This document shows positions 22,271 through 32,935 of a stretch of 64,000 bases of DNA, one piece after another. The DNA comes from Pelobates cultripes (lineage: Eukaryota; Chordata; Amphibia; Anura; Pelobatidae), in NCBI GenBank assembly GCA_933207985.1, contig OW240915.1, positions 109,762,329-109,826,328 on the forward strand. Reading direction: 5' to 3'. Both the position numbers and the translations under genes were made by a program. Numbering within the stretch: position 1 is the first letter of the stretch; each line of letters opens with the position of its first letter. The notes under the pieces were generated by a model that was not told the DNA's origin, made no database searches, and saw only the letters and a program-made list of their open reading frames with translations.

Positions 22271-22700
22271 AGCAGACTTTCTCACACACACACACACAGT
22301 TACAGACAGTCTTTCTCTCTCACACACCACACACAGTTACAGACAGTCTCTCGCACACACACACAGTTACAGACAGCCTCACACACACACACACACAGAG
22401 TTACAGACAGTCTCTCTCTCTCACACACACACACAGATTTACAGACAGTCTCTCTCTAACACGCACACAGACACACATTTAGACAGTAACACACACACAC
22501 ACAGTAAGACAGTCTCTCTATCACACACAGTTACAGTCTCTCTCTCTCTCACGCACACAGTTACAGACATTCTCTCTCTCTCACACAAACAGTTACAGTC
22601 TCTCTCACAGACACAGTTACAGACACACACAAACACAATTACAGACAGTCTCACACACACACACAATCACAGGCAGTCTCTCTTACACAGACACATAGAT
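21930..22700. repeat. Compound CA/CT minisatellite with GTTACAGACAGTCT unit
   Basis: About 770 bp built from (CA)n and (CT)n tracts joined by the unit gttacagacagtctctct, seen roughly a dozen times with variation. A longer duplication of about 78 bp is visible inside it: cagttacagatagtctgtc ... gagtatatcggtttcac at 22111-22169 recurs at 22189-22244. The long frames across it (for example 21895-22272) are repeat translations, not genes. Confidence 0.95.
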
Positions 22701-23125
22701 ACCTGTTTCCATTATGGGCTGGCTGGGGGAGCAGGGGTAATGCAGTCCCTGGAGTATAGGTGTTTTGGGAGCAGGAACTCTTACCTGTTTCCCCCATAAT
22801 GTCCACAAGTTCTCAGGTAGCGGGTTCCAGCTGTGTGCAGCTCTGCCCCTACCGCTTATGTAGCTCCGCCCCTCCGTTAATTTAACTCTGCGCCTGCCTT
22901 ATCAGCTCGTCTGGCCAATAAGAATGAAATTCTCCTCTCAAGTGCAGCGCAGCCACGCTACATAGCGCGACCACGACCTGATTTATAGGAAAGCTGTGTG
23001 CACTCCCTGACACCTCTCACGCAGGGAGTGTGTGAGCTGTGTCGGCCACATGGCGCCCCCTGCTGCCATGGTGCCCAATGCGACTGCACAGCTCGCACAC
23101 CCCTAAGGCCGGCCCTGGGTGTGTC
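22701..23125. other. GC-richer segment with a hAT-like end
   Basis: This segment is markedly GC-richer than its surroundings. It contains a palindrome of gagggagtg type (tgcactccctga ... cagggagtgtgtg at 22998-23034) and finishes with cctaaggccggccctgg at 23103-23119. The reverse complement of that end, ccagggccggcctta, resembles hAT-family termini that start CAGGGCCGG. I found no matching left terminus, so this is at best a truncated non-autonomous element. Confidence 0.4.
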
Positions 23126-24775
23126 AATATCTGTCATCATGAGAGTATTGACAAGACTTGAAAATAGGGGGAGTTGTGGCATGTATATATAGTTACAAAA
23201 TGAAAATATACTGTTCTGTTCTGAACGAGTGTTCCAGACTGGCTAACGTCAAATCTGTGCATATTCTTAGCACAGAAGTTCATTCCCAGGCTTCTGCAGC
23301 TCTGCCATCACTAGAGGAGATCTGGGGCCTGATGTGTCCTAGGAAAGGCATACTTGTGAAATAATTTGTCTCATTACTATGGAATGGTACCAGGGCACTC
23401 AGCATCAGAACCACTTAAGTAACAATTTTACAGTATTATTAATTACACAGTATTTTCACATTCGTTCTGAATTTGCCATTTGCTTTCACTGCACCACCAT
23501 ATATACCTTAATGTATGCATGTATATGTCAGTATATTAATATGTGTATTAACCATTTTTATAATTTTGTTTTCTGTGTCTTTAATTTTGCTGTTAGCAGT
23601 TATTAAAAACATACTATATGCTCAATATAGAATATATTGTATGCAACATATTTTGTAAAGTGTGTCTTACTTACAAGAATAAACCTTTATTCATATTCTG
23701 TACTAGTGGGCTGGCCTTAATAACTGCTTTCAGATGACATAAGTCTTATATTGAAAGTTTATTTTCTATAAGATTCTAGACTTGTCTTTTCTCCATGTAT
23801 ATTTGAAAAAGACAAGGCAGTTCTATGTGATGCATTTCAAGGAAGGAAATCATTTTCTTTTGAACGTTTTTGATACCTTTCCATAGCTTAGCAAAAAATA
23901 ATGCTATGTAAGCCCTGTCATGATATGGAAACATTTACATATATCCATTTTTGGGAAATGATACAATGTGCTCTTTCATTAGAGAACAAATAATGTTATG
24001 ATTTCAGTATATTTATAGGCATTTTAACAAGTAAAGGTCCTATTTGTTTGGGTGAAAATTTAAATTGCCATCATAAACAATCAAAAACTCTCTCTGTCTC
24101 CGTTTCATTTCATGCTAAATGTTTGTTTGTTTTTTAGCAGAGGCAGTGCAATCTTCATTCATGTTGTCTAATTATCGGTCATGGAAAATATTCATGGAAA
24201 AGATTTGGGCAAGCACAAATGGCAAGAAAACGCACAAGCCTATTTGTGTGCAATGCAATATTTCCATTTTTGCAATGCCAATTCTGAGTTGTCATGATCA
24301 TTAGTTATATCTGTGTTAAAAAAAAATGAGAGAAGTTTGTTTTACAATAATTATTGTTTTGCAATTGTAATAATGATATACCAGCACTATTGAGATGGCC
24401 CATCATTCACCCTATACTCATTTTCATTGCTGCACAATTTTCACTTTTAAGGCAAAGTGATCCCAAACTTTGCTTAGTTGGTGCAATACAAGTGTACAAG
24501 ATGCAGGAGGGTGTTCTCACTAGTTGGTGAATATACCAGACTCTCTCCAGACTCTCCTCTTGTAATTTTTTTGGTCCAATGATGGCAGAAACAGCAATAT
24601 CATCAACACCACCAAAATCAGACAGTGAGGACACAATTTTAACATTCTAGTCTACCTCATCAGTAAAGTACCTCTAATAGCATCCACAGACTAAAAACTC
24701 TGCTTATCTTTCCTTGTTTCTTGGTAGCCACAAAATGCAGCAGGTATAACAAAGCAGCAGCAAACGTCTCCCACC
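23126..24775. other. AT-rich stretch without recognised genes
   Basis: Only short frames, none with a recognisable domain. The minus-strand frame 24634-24407 was inspected and not assigned. Confidence 0.5.
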
Positions 24776-24779
24776 TATA

Positions 24780-25100
24780 GTTGGGGTGGCAAGTGGCACT
24801 GACAGTAGCTAGACAAGATTATTTTTTTGTTTGTTTTTGTTTTTTGTTTGTTAGTTGTTGTTTTCTATTTTACTGAAACAAAAAGAAAATCTTGTTACAA
24901 TAGTTTAAAAAAAAGACTTGCCAGTAATTTTAGTGGCAGTTACTAGGCACATGAGCAACTTAACCAGTCTTACACTAGGATCAACAATTTATCTACCGCT
25001 TAAATCTGTTCTATGTGGCACTGGCAGTAGCTAGGCAGGCACAGCAGTAACCTTAACTTAACCAATCTTACACTAAGATCAATGGCACAAGGTATCTCCC
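24780..25100. repeat. Degenerate direct repeats, about 120-230 bp apart
   Basis: gtggcactgacagtagctag (24788) recurs as gtggcactggcagtagctag (25015). aacttaaccagtcttacact (24957) recurs as aacttaaccaatcttacact (25056). Together they suggest a partly duplicated unit of unknown origin. Confidence 0.65.
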
Positions 25101-25469
25101 ATTTCCACACAGGTGCAGCAAGAGTAAAAGCAGGCAATTCCTGTCTACTGGTCTATCTCCCTCATTAGCTGAAGTCTAAGTGTCTAAAGGAATTCTGTTC
25201 GAAAGTATAGGGTTTTTTTTTCACCTCTTGATTGAACAAGAGATACTACCCAGATTATTGAGTAGACCTCTTCTTGATTGCCCTTCCTTTATAAATATAT
25301 ATTAAAATACCAGCCTATTTTCCACCCTAGCCTCCTATTTAGGCACTAGGAACAGAACTATGAATCACTAATCAAACAAACATGCTTATCCACTTCATGA
25401 GTCGTTCATTCAGGGATACATTTTTATTTTGTAATGCTAATATTCTGATTTTTTTTTCAACTGACATTA
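25101..25469. other. No gene recognised
   Basis: AT-rich sequence between the degenerate repeats and the LINE fragment. Nothing identifiable. Confidence 0.5.
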
Positions 25470-26010
25470 GTATAACGGTAGTGAATTTGGGATAACAAAA
25501 CATGAGAAACATTTGGGAATTGTTATAGACAACAAACTAGGCAACAATGTGCAAGGTATTGCCAAGTATAAATAGGGGCATTCATTTTCAGGATGAAAAT
25601 ATAATTTTGCCTCTTTATAAATAACCTTGAATATGCTGTGCAATTTTTATCACCTGTTCTAAAAAGGATATTATGGCACTAGAAAAAGTGCAGAGGCAGG
25701 CTGCAAATTGATAACAGGAGCAGAAGATTTTTTATTTATGAATTAAGGTTAGCAAATCTATATGTGATTAGTTCAGAAAAACAGTGCCTCAGATGGAATG
25801 TGATAGCATTATACAAATATATTCTGGGTCAATACAACCATTGTCTGAAAATATATTCATAAACAGGGGTAAATATTGCACACAAGATCATTTAGACTGG
25901 AAGAAAATAGATTTAGTCTAAGGTAAAGGAAAGAGTATTTTTTTACAGTGAGAACAATAAGGTTGTGAAATTATCTGCCTGAAGAGATGGTTTTACAAGT
26001 ATCTGTATTG
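25470..26010 (+). mobile_element. CR1/L2-group LINE fragment, heavily decayed
   Basis: Fragments of translation in several frames give HEKHLGIVIDNKL, then the LxPLYKSLVRPHLEY-like region in degraded form at 25600-25690, KVQRQAAN-like sequence at 25690, and YKYILGQYN- and SENIFINRGKYCTQDH-like sequence at 25810-25890. The order matches the C-terminal half of the family at 18961-19425 and 49867-50865. Too broken to give a frame. Confidence 0.65.
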
Positions 26011-26999
26011 TATATATTCTACTCCTGTAAAAATTTGCTCTTTTCAACAAAGGGTTTGTCTAAATCACCAACTTTGTGCCAGAAATTGGAAGCATGTTGT
26101 GCAGGCAAACACTGGCACTGCTGTTGGCCCCACAAACAGGAGTTTTGGTGCCCTTGAGGGAGAACCGTGGCCTAAGTTGGCAGGTGGTGGAGTAGATGAC
26201 CACCTACTTGCTTGCCCAATCACAGCACATCAGCTCCTCGACACTATATATCGCTGGTCCTGTTTTCCCCTTTCTGGATGGATGGGGGTTATCCAGATTC
26301 CTCACTGAAGGGAACAGAAGGTGCTCAGTGAGACTTAATAGGCAAAGTCTGCTCTGAGTGTTCTTATGGTATGCGCCTAAGATGGCCACCGACCAGGCCA
26401 TTGTGAGACCATCCATTTCATGCAGCCTGCAGAGGGTCTCTTTCCTGGAGGCACTTGACGACTTGTGCACTACATTCTGGCACGGCTGCTGCAATTGTTA
26501 TGATTGATTCCACTCAGAAGAAGGAAATGAGGCTCCAGCCACACACAACCCTGAACCCGGTACTCAAGACTGGCCCAGCAACCACTTCTCTGGGTGTTGA
26601 GTCCTGCAGAGTAGATCTCCCCATTGTAGTCCAACACCCAGGGAGTTAGAACACTGAAGAGTAGAACAGTAGGTGGGCCTCTCCAGGGACTCTGATTTCG
26701 GCTCCCTGATGGACCGGATCCATGGCACCATGGCTGGTGGTGCAAAATTGGCTGGGCTTGCTTATACATTAGGGCACTGCCATTATGCCTACTAGATGTG
26801 TGGAGGTTGGAATGGACTGTGGAGCCAATAAAGGGAGCGTGGTCACACACAAACTTTCTGTTGCCTTTAATTTTCACAAAGACTTTTTGTTCTGCACTAT
26901 ATTTCAGGCTCCAGTAGCCTATTGTTTTGTATCTATTGCTTTGATCCTTCTTTTAATTTTAATTTATATTGGGCATTGATTTAGTATTCATTTGTTGAT
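26011..26999. other. Unclassified mixed-composition segment
   Basis: The part 26090-26840 is GC-richer than its flanks. A short frame from 26381 (MATDQAIVRPSISC ... LDDLCTTFWHGC) has the flavour of the N-terminus of a retrotransposon ORF1, preceded by an aagatggcc context as at other element starts. It stops after about 42 codons and I would not assign it. From 26850 to 27000 the sequence is AT-rich. Confidence 0.35.
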
Positions 27000-27360
27000 A
27001 GGCCCGAGTATATTACTCTGACATCATATCTCCATGGTGACATGCTACACCCAATGTATACCATTTGCAATAGTAGACAACCCAAAGTATTGCAAATGGG
27101 GTATGTCCAGTCTTTTTTAGTAGCCACTTAGTCACAAACACTGACCAAAGATAGCATTAATATTTGTTTGTGTGTGAAAAAAACAAACAAACAAACAAAC
27201 AATTAGAATTCCAAATTTGGCCAGTGTTTTTGACTAAGTGGCTACTAAAAAAGACTGGACACACCCCATTTGCAATACCTTGGGTTGTCTACTTTTGCAA
27301 ATGGTATGCCATTATGGAGGTAATTCTCATTCCTGGGCTACCATATGGTCTCAAAGGCAA
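27000..27360. mobile_element. Inverted-repeat (MITE-like) element
   Basis: The inner arms 27056-27146 and 27219-27311 are reverse complements with few mismatches (shared landmarks agtagccacttagtc and cattgcaaatgg types). Weaker complementarity extends about 50 bp further on each side. The 72-nt loop includes a caaa repeat (27179-27200). No protein is encoded. The family and target duplication were not identified. Confidence 0.8.
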
Positions 27361-28935
27361 CGTAACTGTAAAGGAACCGCTGGCACCCCGACCGGGTACC
27401 TTCCGCTGACGGATGCTCCTAGTGCTTTCCGAGGACTCCAAGCACTCTGCCCAACACCATAACCACTGCAGACCCCACAAACCGCCGCAGCTTGGTTGGG
27501 GTCGCGTTGTCTCCACCCACTCTGGACCCAAGACCATGGTCCAGCTTCCAGTAGGTCGACCTCTCCGAATTCCAGAGAGCAGGAACAGGAACAAGCTCTT
27601 AGCAGACCTTAGTGATTATACCCTGGGGAGTATAGTGATTATAGCAATCCCCAGAGTTTAGTTCTCCAATCCCCCAAACATGAGCCAACACTTCATGAAG
27701 GTACAAGATGATCTCCCTTAATTGGCACCAAAGGGCCTTCTTTTATGCAGGTTTTCCTTACATAGGATCACCCACAGGGTTTTACAGAACAACCAATAAC
27801 ACACGTACAATACAGAAAACACTCCCAGCAATTACACACAAAATCCTCCCCTGTGCCTGTGATATATTTATAGTACACAATGGTTAACATAATTATCACA
27901 GACAGGAAAAATACAGTTTATATACATACACTGTAACTTTAAAAATATACGTCCAATCTTCATAAAAAGAATCCATATTCAGAATCCGCACACTTTAAAT
28001 ATAAACACTCTCAAACATCAGACAAATCCATCCAGTAGATAAAAAGTTAGACGGAAGTCCTTTATGACTGACCGCAAGCACATTTTCCTGCCCAAAACAG
28101 TTCCATAGATTTGGACCGTGCGGCCGGTCAATTTTATGCAGAAAAATGACTAAGTCCCATTCGAATGCACGAATGGGGCCGTTCGTGCATTTGGCTCAGT
28201 ATAATAGTGAGTTCAAACTGCCGAACAGGACTTAGTCTCTGTAGCTGAAAACGGAGTGTAGGAGAAGGTAAGGGTCAGTGGTGTTCGTGAAAATGTGTAG
28301 CCGATTTCAGTTCCATGAATTTGGCTACACATACCGCTGACCTCGTTCGAATGAACAAAGATGGCGACTGCCACGTGTTGGTTTGCACGAACCGCGGCCA
28401 CCTAATGGTCGGCAATTTACCTACAGCACACTTCCCCTTCTGGGTGGTCCGCCTGTGTGGTACTTGGTTCAGTAAGCTCCATTTAATGAACCAAGTGGGA
28501 GAAAGCCATAGACAAAGTATTTTAAAGGTCTGGGGACATAGTCTTAAAGGGGCATTGTCACACAAAGTCTCAATATATCCCCAGATGGTTCTTAAAGGGC
28601 CAGCATGGTCCAATACAAGTCTATAAACCACAATTCAGTTCTTAAAGGGCCAGCAGCAGCACAATATAAATCCAGTAGCCCAAATAATGTTTGTAAAGGG
28701 CCATACAACCCAGGGCCATAGTCATGAGGCAGGATGCTGGCACTCAGGCTCCTCCAACAGCCAGGGGCAAAGGGCAGCTTGTCACCTAAAAATCCAGTGA
28801 GAAAAGGCATTTCGTCACAGTAACAAATCTGGCGAATTTCAATGTGAAAAAACTGAAACAGAAGCCTTATATTTGACTCTGTAACTTTTGAAAACAACAT
28901 AAATCTGTACATGAGGGGTACTGTTATACTGCGGA
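27361..28935. repeat. Unclassified repeat-like segment with hairpins
   Basis: This segment is GC-richer at its left end and contains several hairpins: aatgcacgaa/ttcgtgcatt near 28161-28192 and tgtgtagcc/ggctacaca near 28296-28332. Around 28541-28715 a unit beginning cttaaaggg(c)c recurs about every 65-70 bp (28582, 28640, 28694). Frames on both strands overlap freely here and none has a recognisable domain. An LTR or long terminal segment of a retroelement is possible, but no paired copy exists in the window. Confidence 0.4.
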
Positions 28936-29039
28936 GACTTCGCTGAACACAAATATTAGTGTTTAAAAACAGTAAAACATATCACAACAATTATATCATC
29001 AGTGTAAGTGTCGTTTGTGTGTGAAAAATGCAAAAAATG

Positions 29040-29360
29040 TCACTTTCACTGATGACATCAGAACTCGACTCCTGCAGGAACGCATGGGAATAGCGTTCCT
29101 GCACTTTTTCCAAAGCAGGAATGCCGTTCCCGCCAGTAGACCTGCAGGACCTGCCCTGCTACCTGCACACATGTGCCCAGCATACTCTGTGTTCCCTCTC
29201 CAGCTGCTTTGTGTCTCACAATCACGGGTCCCACGGCCGTCAGAGCGTTGCCACAGGTTACCATGGCAACGCTCCGCACATCACGCAGGCGAGTCTCGCA
29301 AGAGTTAGACAGAACTGGAGAGGGAACACAGAGTGTGCTGGGCCCCCGTGTGCAGCGGCT
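29040..29360. repeat. Nested palindromes (cruciform-prone block)
   Basis: Three nested or adjacent inverted repeats are visible. gcaggaacgc/gcgttcctgc lies at about 29074-29102. Arms at about 29175-29203 and 29313-29341 (gcccagca(t/c)actctgtg ... ctctccag) give 29 bp with one mismatch. At the centre lies gagcgttgcca/tggcaacgctc at about 29245-29275. Long frames over this block on both strands are a by-product of the palindromes. Confidence 0.85.
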
Positions 29361-29401
29361 GGCTCCCTCCACCATACCACCGAACCACCAGTGAATGCGA
29401 T

Positions 29402-29530
29402 CGTTCAGCTCTTTCATCAGGACATAGTAATAAAAAACTATGTCCAGCTTTATATAGGACAAAAGAGCGTGTACTCACAGTACTCCTGATGAAAGCTCTG
29501 TACAAGAGCTGAAACGTTGACTGTTTGGAA
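29402..29530 (+). ncRNA. Hammerhead-ribozyme-like motif with an inverted partner
   Basis: At 29486-29514 the plus strand reads ctgatga, a, agctct-gtaca-agagct, gaaa, followed by cgttga. This is the conserved hammerhead core CUGAUGA ... GAAA around a 6-bp stem II. The following ACGU could form the very short stem III known from retroelement hammerheads, which act as dimers, with cleavage expected near 29518. Weak stem I pairing is possible between 29476-29485 and 29519-29528. One extra A (29493) sits between CUGAUGA and stem II, and stem I is poor, so activity is doubtful. The minus strand at 29420-29402 carries a shortened copy (ctgatgaaagagctgaacg). Between them lies a ggacatag/ctatgtcc hairpin. 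Confidence 0.5.
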
Positions 29531-29645
29531 CTGTAAGAATAAAGAAGAACTTATCTTTTTTTACCAAATCCTGGAGTGCCGGTATTTCTTTCAATATTTA
29601 TACTTTATGTGACCAGAGCGCAGGAGCTTTGGATTTATTTATAAT
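29531..29645 (+). repeat. Tail of the element carrying the hammerhead-like motif
   Basis: This contains an aataaa step (29538-29543), a T-run and cctggagtgccggtatttc, a layout that recurs in antisense at about 9271-9417. No coding content. Confidence 0.55.
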
Positions 29646-29647
29646 TT

Positions 29648-29709
29648 TATATATATATATATATTAATATTAAAATACACTTAGACAGTGTATGTGTATG
29701 TATGTCAAA

Positions 29710-29763
<54 letters not shown>

Positions 29764-29765
29764 AT
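29648..29765. repeat. TA microsatellites
   Basis: A short (TA)n run near 29649-29665 and a long one at 29715-29770. Frames across them are low-complexity translations. Confidence 0.95.
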
Positions 29766-29770
29766 ATATA

Positions 29771-30114
29771 TACTTAGATCATATATAATATTTATAGATC
29801 TAAGTATATATTATTTTAAACTGTTTTTAAACTTTTATTTAAATTTTTACAGGCAGCAGGGAGACTACCTGTCATTCCAGGCACTCCCCCTGCTGGCACT
29901 GCTATGGATCGCTCTTCCGTCCATGTGATCGTTAGGTCTTCCCAAGATGCCAGGTAAGTCCCCCCATCGTGATCAGTCAGCATGAGATCTCCGGTGAGCA
30001 GGTAAGTGGCCAGGACAGCGTTGACATTCTATGCCGCCCGCCGGCTTCTGGGGCCGGGTTCACATGGACGGCATAGCACGCCTGCCATCCTTAAGGGGTT
30101 AATTAGTATGCAAT
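29771..30114. other. No gene recognised; GC-rich from 29850
   Basis: The block 29850-30100 is GC-rich and contains the inverted pair ctatgccg...cggcatag (30029-30036 and 30071-30078). It ends with ccttaaggggttaa (30089-30102), the same terminus seen on the TTAA elements at 44257 and 46476. It may therefore be the 3' part of a related element whose left end is lost in the TA repeats. Confidence 0.4.
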
Positions 30115-30649
30115 TTAAAGGGATCTTATTGTACCAGGAAAACAAAGCAATTTTCTTGGCACTATAGGTTTAATAGGTCCCCCCTTACCTCACGCCATCC
30201 CTCCAGCAGGGCTGAAGGAGTTAAAACCCCTTCAACCACTTACCTGAATCCAGCGCCGTCCCTCAGCGCTGTGTCAGGCTCCGCCCACACACTTCCCTCG
30301 CCGATGTCAGCAGACAGGGAAACCTTATGCTCATGTGGGGCAATAACCTTGCATGCATTAGATCCCCCCATAGAAAAGCATTATTCAATGCTGACCTATG
30401 GGGAAAATCTGATGCTTGAGGTCCTCATGCAGAGCATGAGGAGGACCAGCGTCTGATAACGGACCAAAGGTCCATTTGGATGCAGGAAGTGCCCCCAGTG
30501 GCTGAGGGCAGACTTAGAGCTGCAATGTAAACATTACAATTCCCTGGAACTGGGATGTTTCGCATTGCAGTACTAAGTGCAATAGGGACACAGCACCCAT
30601 ACCACTTCATTTAGCTGAAGTGGTCTCGGTGCCTACAGTGTCCCTTTAA
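30115..30649. mobile_element. T2-type (TTAA target) non-autonomous DNA transposon
   Basis: Ends are TTAAAGGGA (30115) and TCCCTTTAA (to 30649), giving a TTAA duplication plus short terminal inverted repeats, as known for the Xenopus T2/Kolobok-like MITEs with TTAAAGG ends. The subterminal hairpin accacttca/tgaagtggt (30601-30624) also occurs in the copy at 61304-61787. A tatagtgcc-like motif lies at the left end. No transposase is encoded. Confidence 0.8.
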
Positions 30650-32192
30650 TGATAGACATTTTGAGTCATAGTAATGTCAGTTTGGAACTGGCCATCCCTT
30701 CCTTCACTCATCTCATAAACAAGATGGGTGCCTTCCTGGAAAATGGGGCATAAGTTCCTGGTTACACATTCCACACAGTTGTAGCAGCATTGGTCAGAAT
30801 GCTAAAAGATCTATTCAATACTCATGTCTGAACGAACAAATTTCTATTTGGATGGAAATTATTCTAACTTTCCTGTGCGATACTAAGAATAATGGATAGT
30901 GGCACTCCAATAAAACAGCCTGATATACTAGAGGGAAAGACTAATTAACATAGTGAGTTGCCATTGTCTACTACTCCCAGCAGCTGTATAACCCCAAATC
31001 AGCACAATGGGACATCTGCATATTTAGGATGAAGCTGTTGGAAGTAAGTCAGCAAGCAGCCAAAATGCCTTTTAATGCTTCTAAAATGCTCAGAGCTTTC
31101 TCATGTGAACATGCTTTGTTTCCTGGTGAGTACCCTCTGAGTACTGGAATGAGAAGAACAGTGTGTGGCCTTCTCTGTATCTGGTTATCCAGCAGCTATT
31201 GTCACGTCCACCAACCACTATCCAAAGTGAGCAAGTGGTTTCTCTTATAGGGAACATTCTGAATCCCAAAAGTTCACAAAATTCCCCACAATTGAAAATA
31301 CCCCACAACTGGAGCAAATATCCTTCCTCTAGTTCAAGTTGCCAAAGTTGCTCTTCACTAATATTTTAGGCATCATCAAATGCTAGCTGAGATTCAATTG
31401 GGCACTCACCCCTTCCTTTTAAAATTATTTCAAAATATACAAAAAGTATTTTATATAGTATAGTAAAATATATAGTATTTTAAGTTTTCCTGCTGCTACT
31501 CCTCCTTTTTTCCAAATGTCATTAATTTTAGTGGTTTTAGTGGTTTCATCTGATACCTCCACAGACATAATTGGGAGAAGATGGTAAAGCACTGTTTTTT
31601 TCACAATGAAAGACAGTCACTGATTTATGGGAAGGCTTTGTTCTTCTCAGGATGGAAGGAATGAATGGGTAGTCAATTGCCCACTAACATTTTCCTTTCA
31701 TTTTGGGGGAAAAAAACTTTTTTTGAACTTAAAATGACTCCTGCTCACCATGTTGATACAAGATGGCAGAAAGAAAAATATTACAATCAACCATCAGAAA
31801 AGATGTCTTGCTTCCTATTTTGTAACACCAGAAACATAATAATCTAATTGTGGCAACTCAGAAATGGCTGTAAAATTCCTGTTACTGCATAGTTATTAGG
31901 CCAGGAAATATTGTAGACATTTTTGTATGTCAGCACACTAATAGGCACATTTTTTCCTAATTTTCTGGCTGCCCACATTTTTTTCCTGCCCTAGTTTTTT
32001 TAGGTAATGAAATTCTGACAAGCTAAATCATAGCATTCTGTCATCTAACAATTTGTTGGGGACATGCATAAGTCTATTGTTTATGACTTGTGGGTTTTTA
32101 GAGTTAGTGGGATCCTAAGAATCCCTAACATTCTAAAGAATAGCAAACCATGAATTTCTATAAAACACTTACACGAAACCTAAACACTTAAA
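30650..32192. other. AT-rich stretch without recognised genes
   Basis: Short frames only. A minus-strand frame at 31317-31090 overlaps a plus-strand frame and neither has recognisable content. Looks like unique or very old DNA. Confidence 0.5.
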
Positions 32193-32204
32193 ACCATCTA
32201 ACAC
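32193..32204. repeat. Target-site duplication, left copy
   Basis: accatctaacac, identical to 37889-37900. It directly precedes the G-run that starts the L1. Confidence 0.9.
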
Positions 32205-32369
32205 GGGGGGGGCGTGGCTAAATAGCTAATAGAGTAGGACACAAACTACTGAGGCTCCGCGACCCCAGCCCATATAGCCCCTTATAACTAGCTCTCCTAT
32301 CTGGTAAAATTGGGAAATCTTGAGGCCTGGTGAGCCCTGGACCCTCGAGCTCCTGTTCACTGAGGCGAG

Positions 32370-32935
32370 CTGTGGGTCACATGGACGGAGATAACATCCG
32401 TGTCAGAGGCCTATCTGAAAGCAAAGGATCTATTCACACAGATCTTTGGGGAGGAAGCCCTTGATGAGTATCATATTGAAAGGGCTAATAGAGCACTCTG
32501 GCCACCCAGAAGAGATGGATTACAGCATGATATTATTTGCTGCCTGCTCTACTTCCAACTTAAGAATGCCATTATGAGGGCTGTTAGGCCACAAGCTATT
32601 ATTTACCTAGACACACAAGTTTCTCTATATCAAGGCCTTTCCTTGTTGGTGCTGGATGCCCGACGAGCCCTAAGGCAACTTACCCAGCTTCTCTAGGAGT
32701 GGAGGATCCCTTATAAGTGGGGCTTCCCATTCAGCTTGCAGGCACGTAAGGATAACTCCTGGTGTACACTGAGATGGCCGAACGATGTACCTAGATTCTT
32801 GCGAGCCATGAGCCTCACAGCATTGTCGGTTCTGAATTGGATCCTTGAGAGCCCCCCACAGAGCGTCGGCCTGCTGAAGGAACCCACCTGGCCCTACCCC
32901 TGGGCACCATTGTAATCTACCCCAGCAGAGAGGTG
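32370..32935 (+). pseudogene. L1 ORF1, RNA-binding (transposase_22-like) part
   Basis: L1 ORF1 is a trimeric nucleic-acid chaperone. Here the coding picks up at GDNIRVRGLSES (32383), shifts frame, and continues as LKAKDLFTQIFGEEALDEYH, IERANRALWPPRRDG, DIICCLLYFQLKNAIMRAVR and ARRALRQLTQLL. After a stop come IPYKWGFPFSLQARKDNSW and LRWPNDVPRFLRAM. These match the RRM-like and C-terminal domains. The N-terminal coiled coil is missing: only about 165 bp separate the element's 5' end from the RNA-binding part, so an internal deletion is likely. Confidence 0.75.

Noticed and set aside
21895..22666. Long plus- and minus-strand frames rich in His/Thr or Cys/Val
   Set aside because: They are translations of the CA/CT minisatellite, which is open in several frames because of its dinucleotide structure.
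21935..22700. Possible CRISPR-like array because of regularly recurring short units
   Set aside because: Units are separated by simple CA/CT tracts of varying length, not by unique spacers, and the genome is vertebrate.
26099..26877. Host exon in the GC-richer block
   Set aside because: Frames on both strands are similar in length and none has a domain, splice pattern or codon bias that I could defend.
29058..29505. Overlapping frames up to 134 codons on both strands
   Set aside because: The region is palindromic, so similar frames appear on both strands. No domain is visible.
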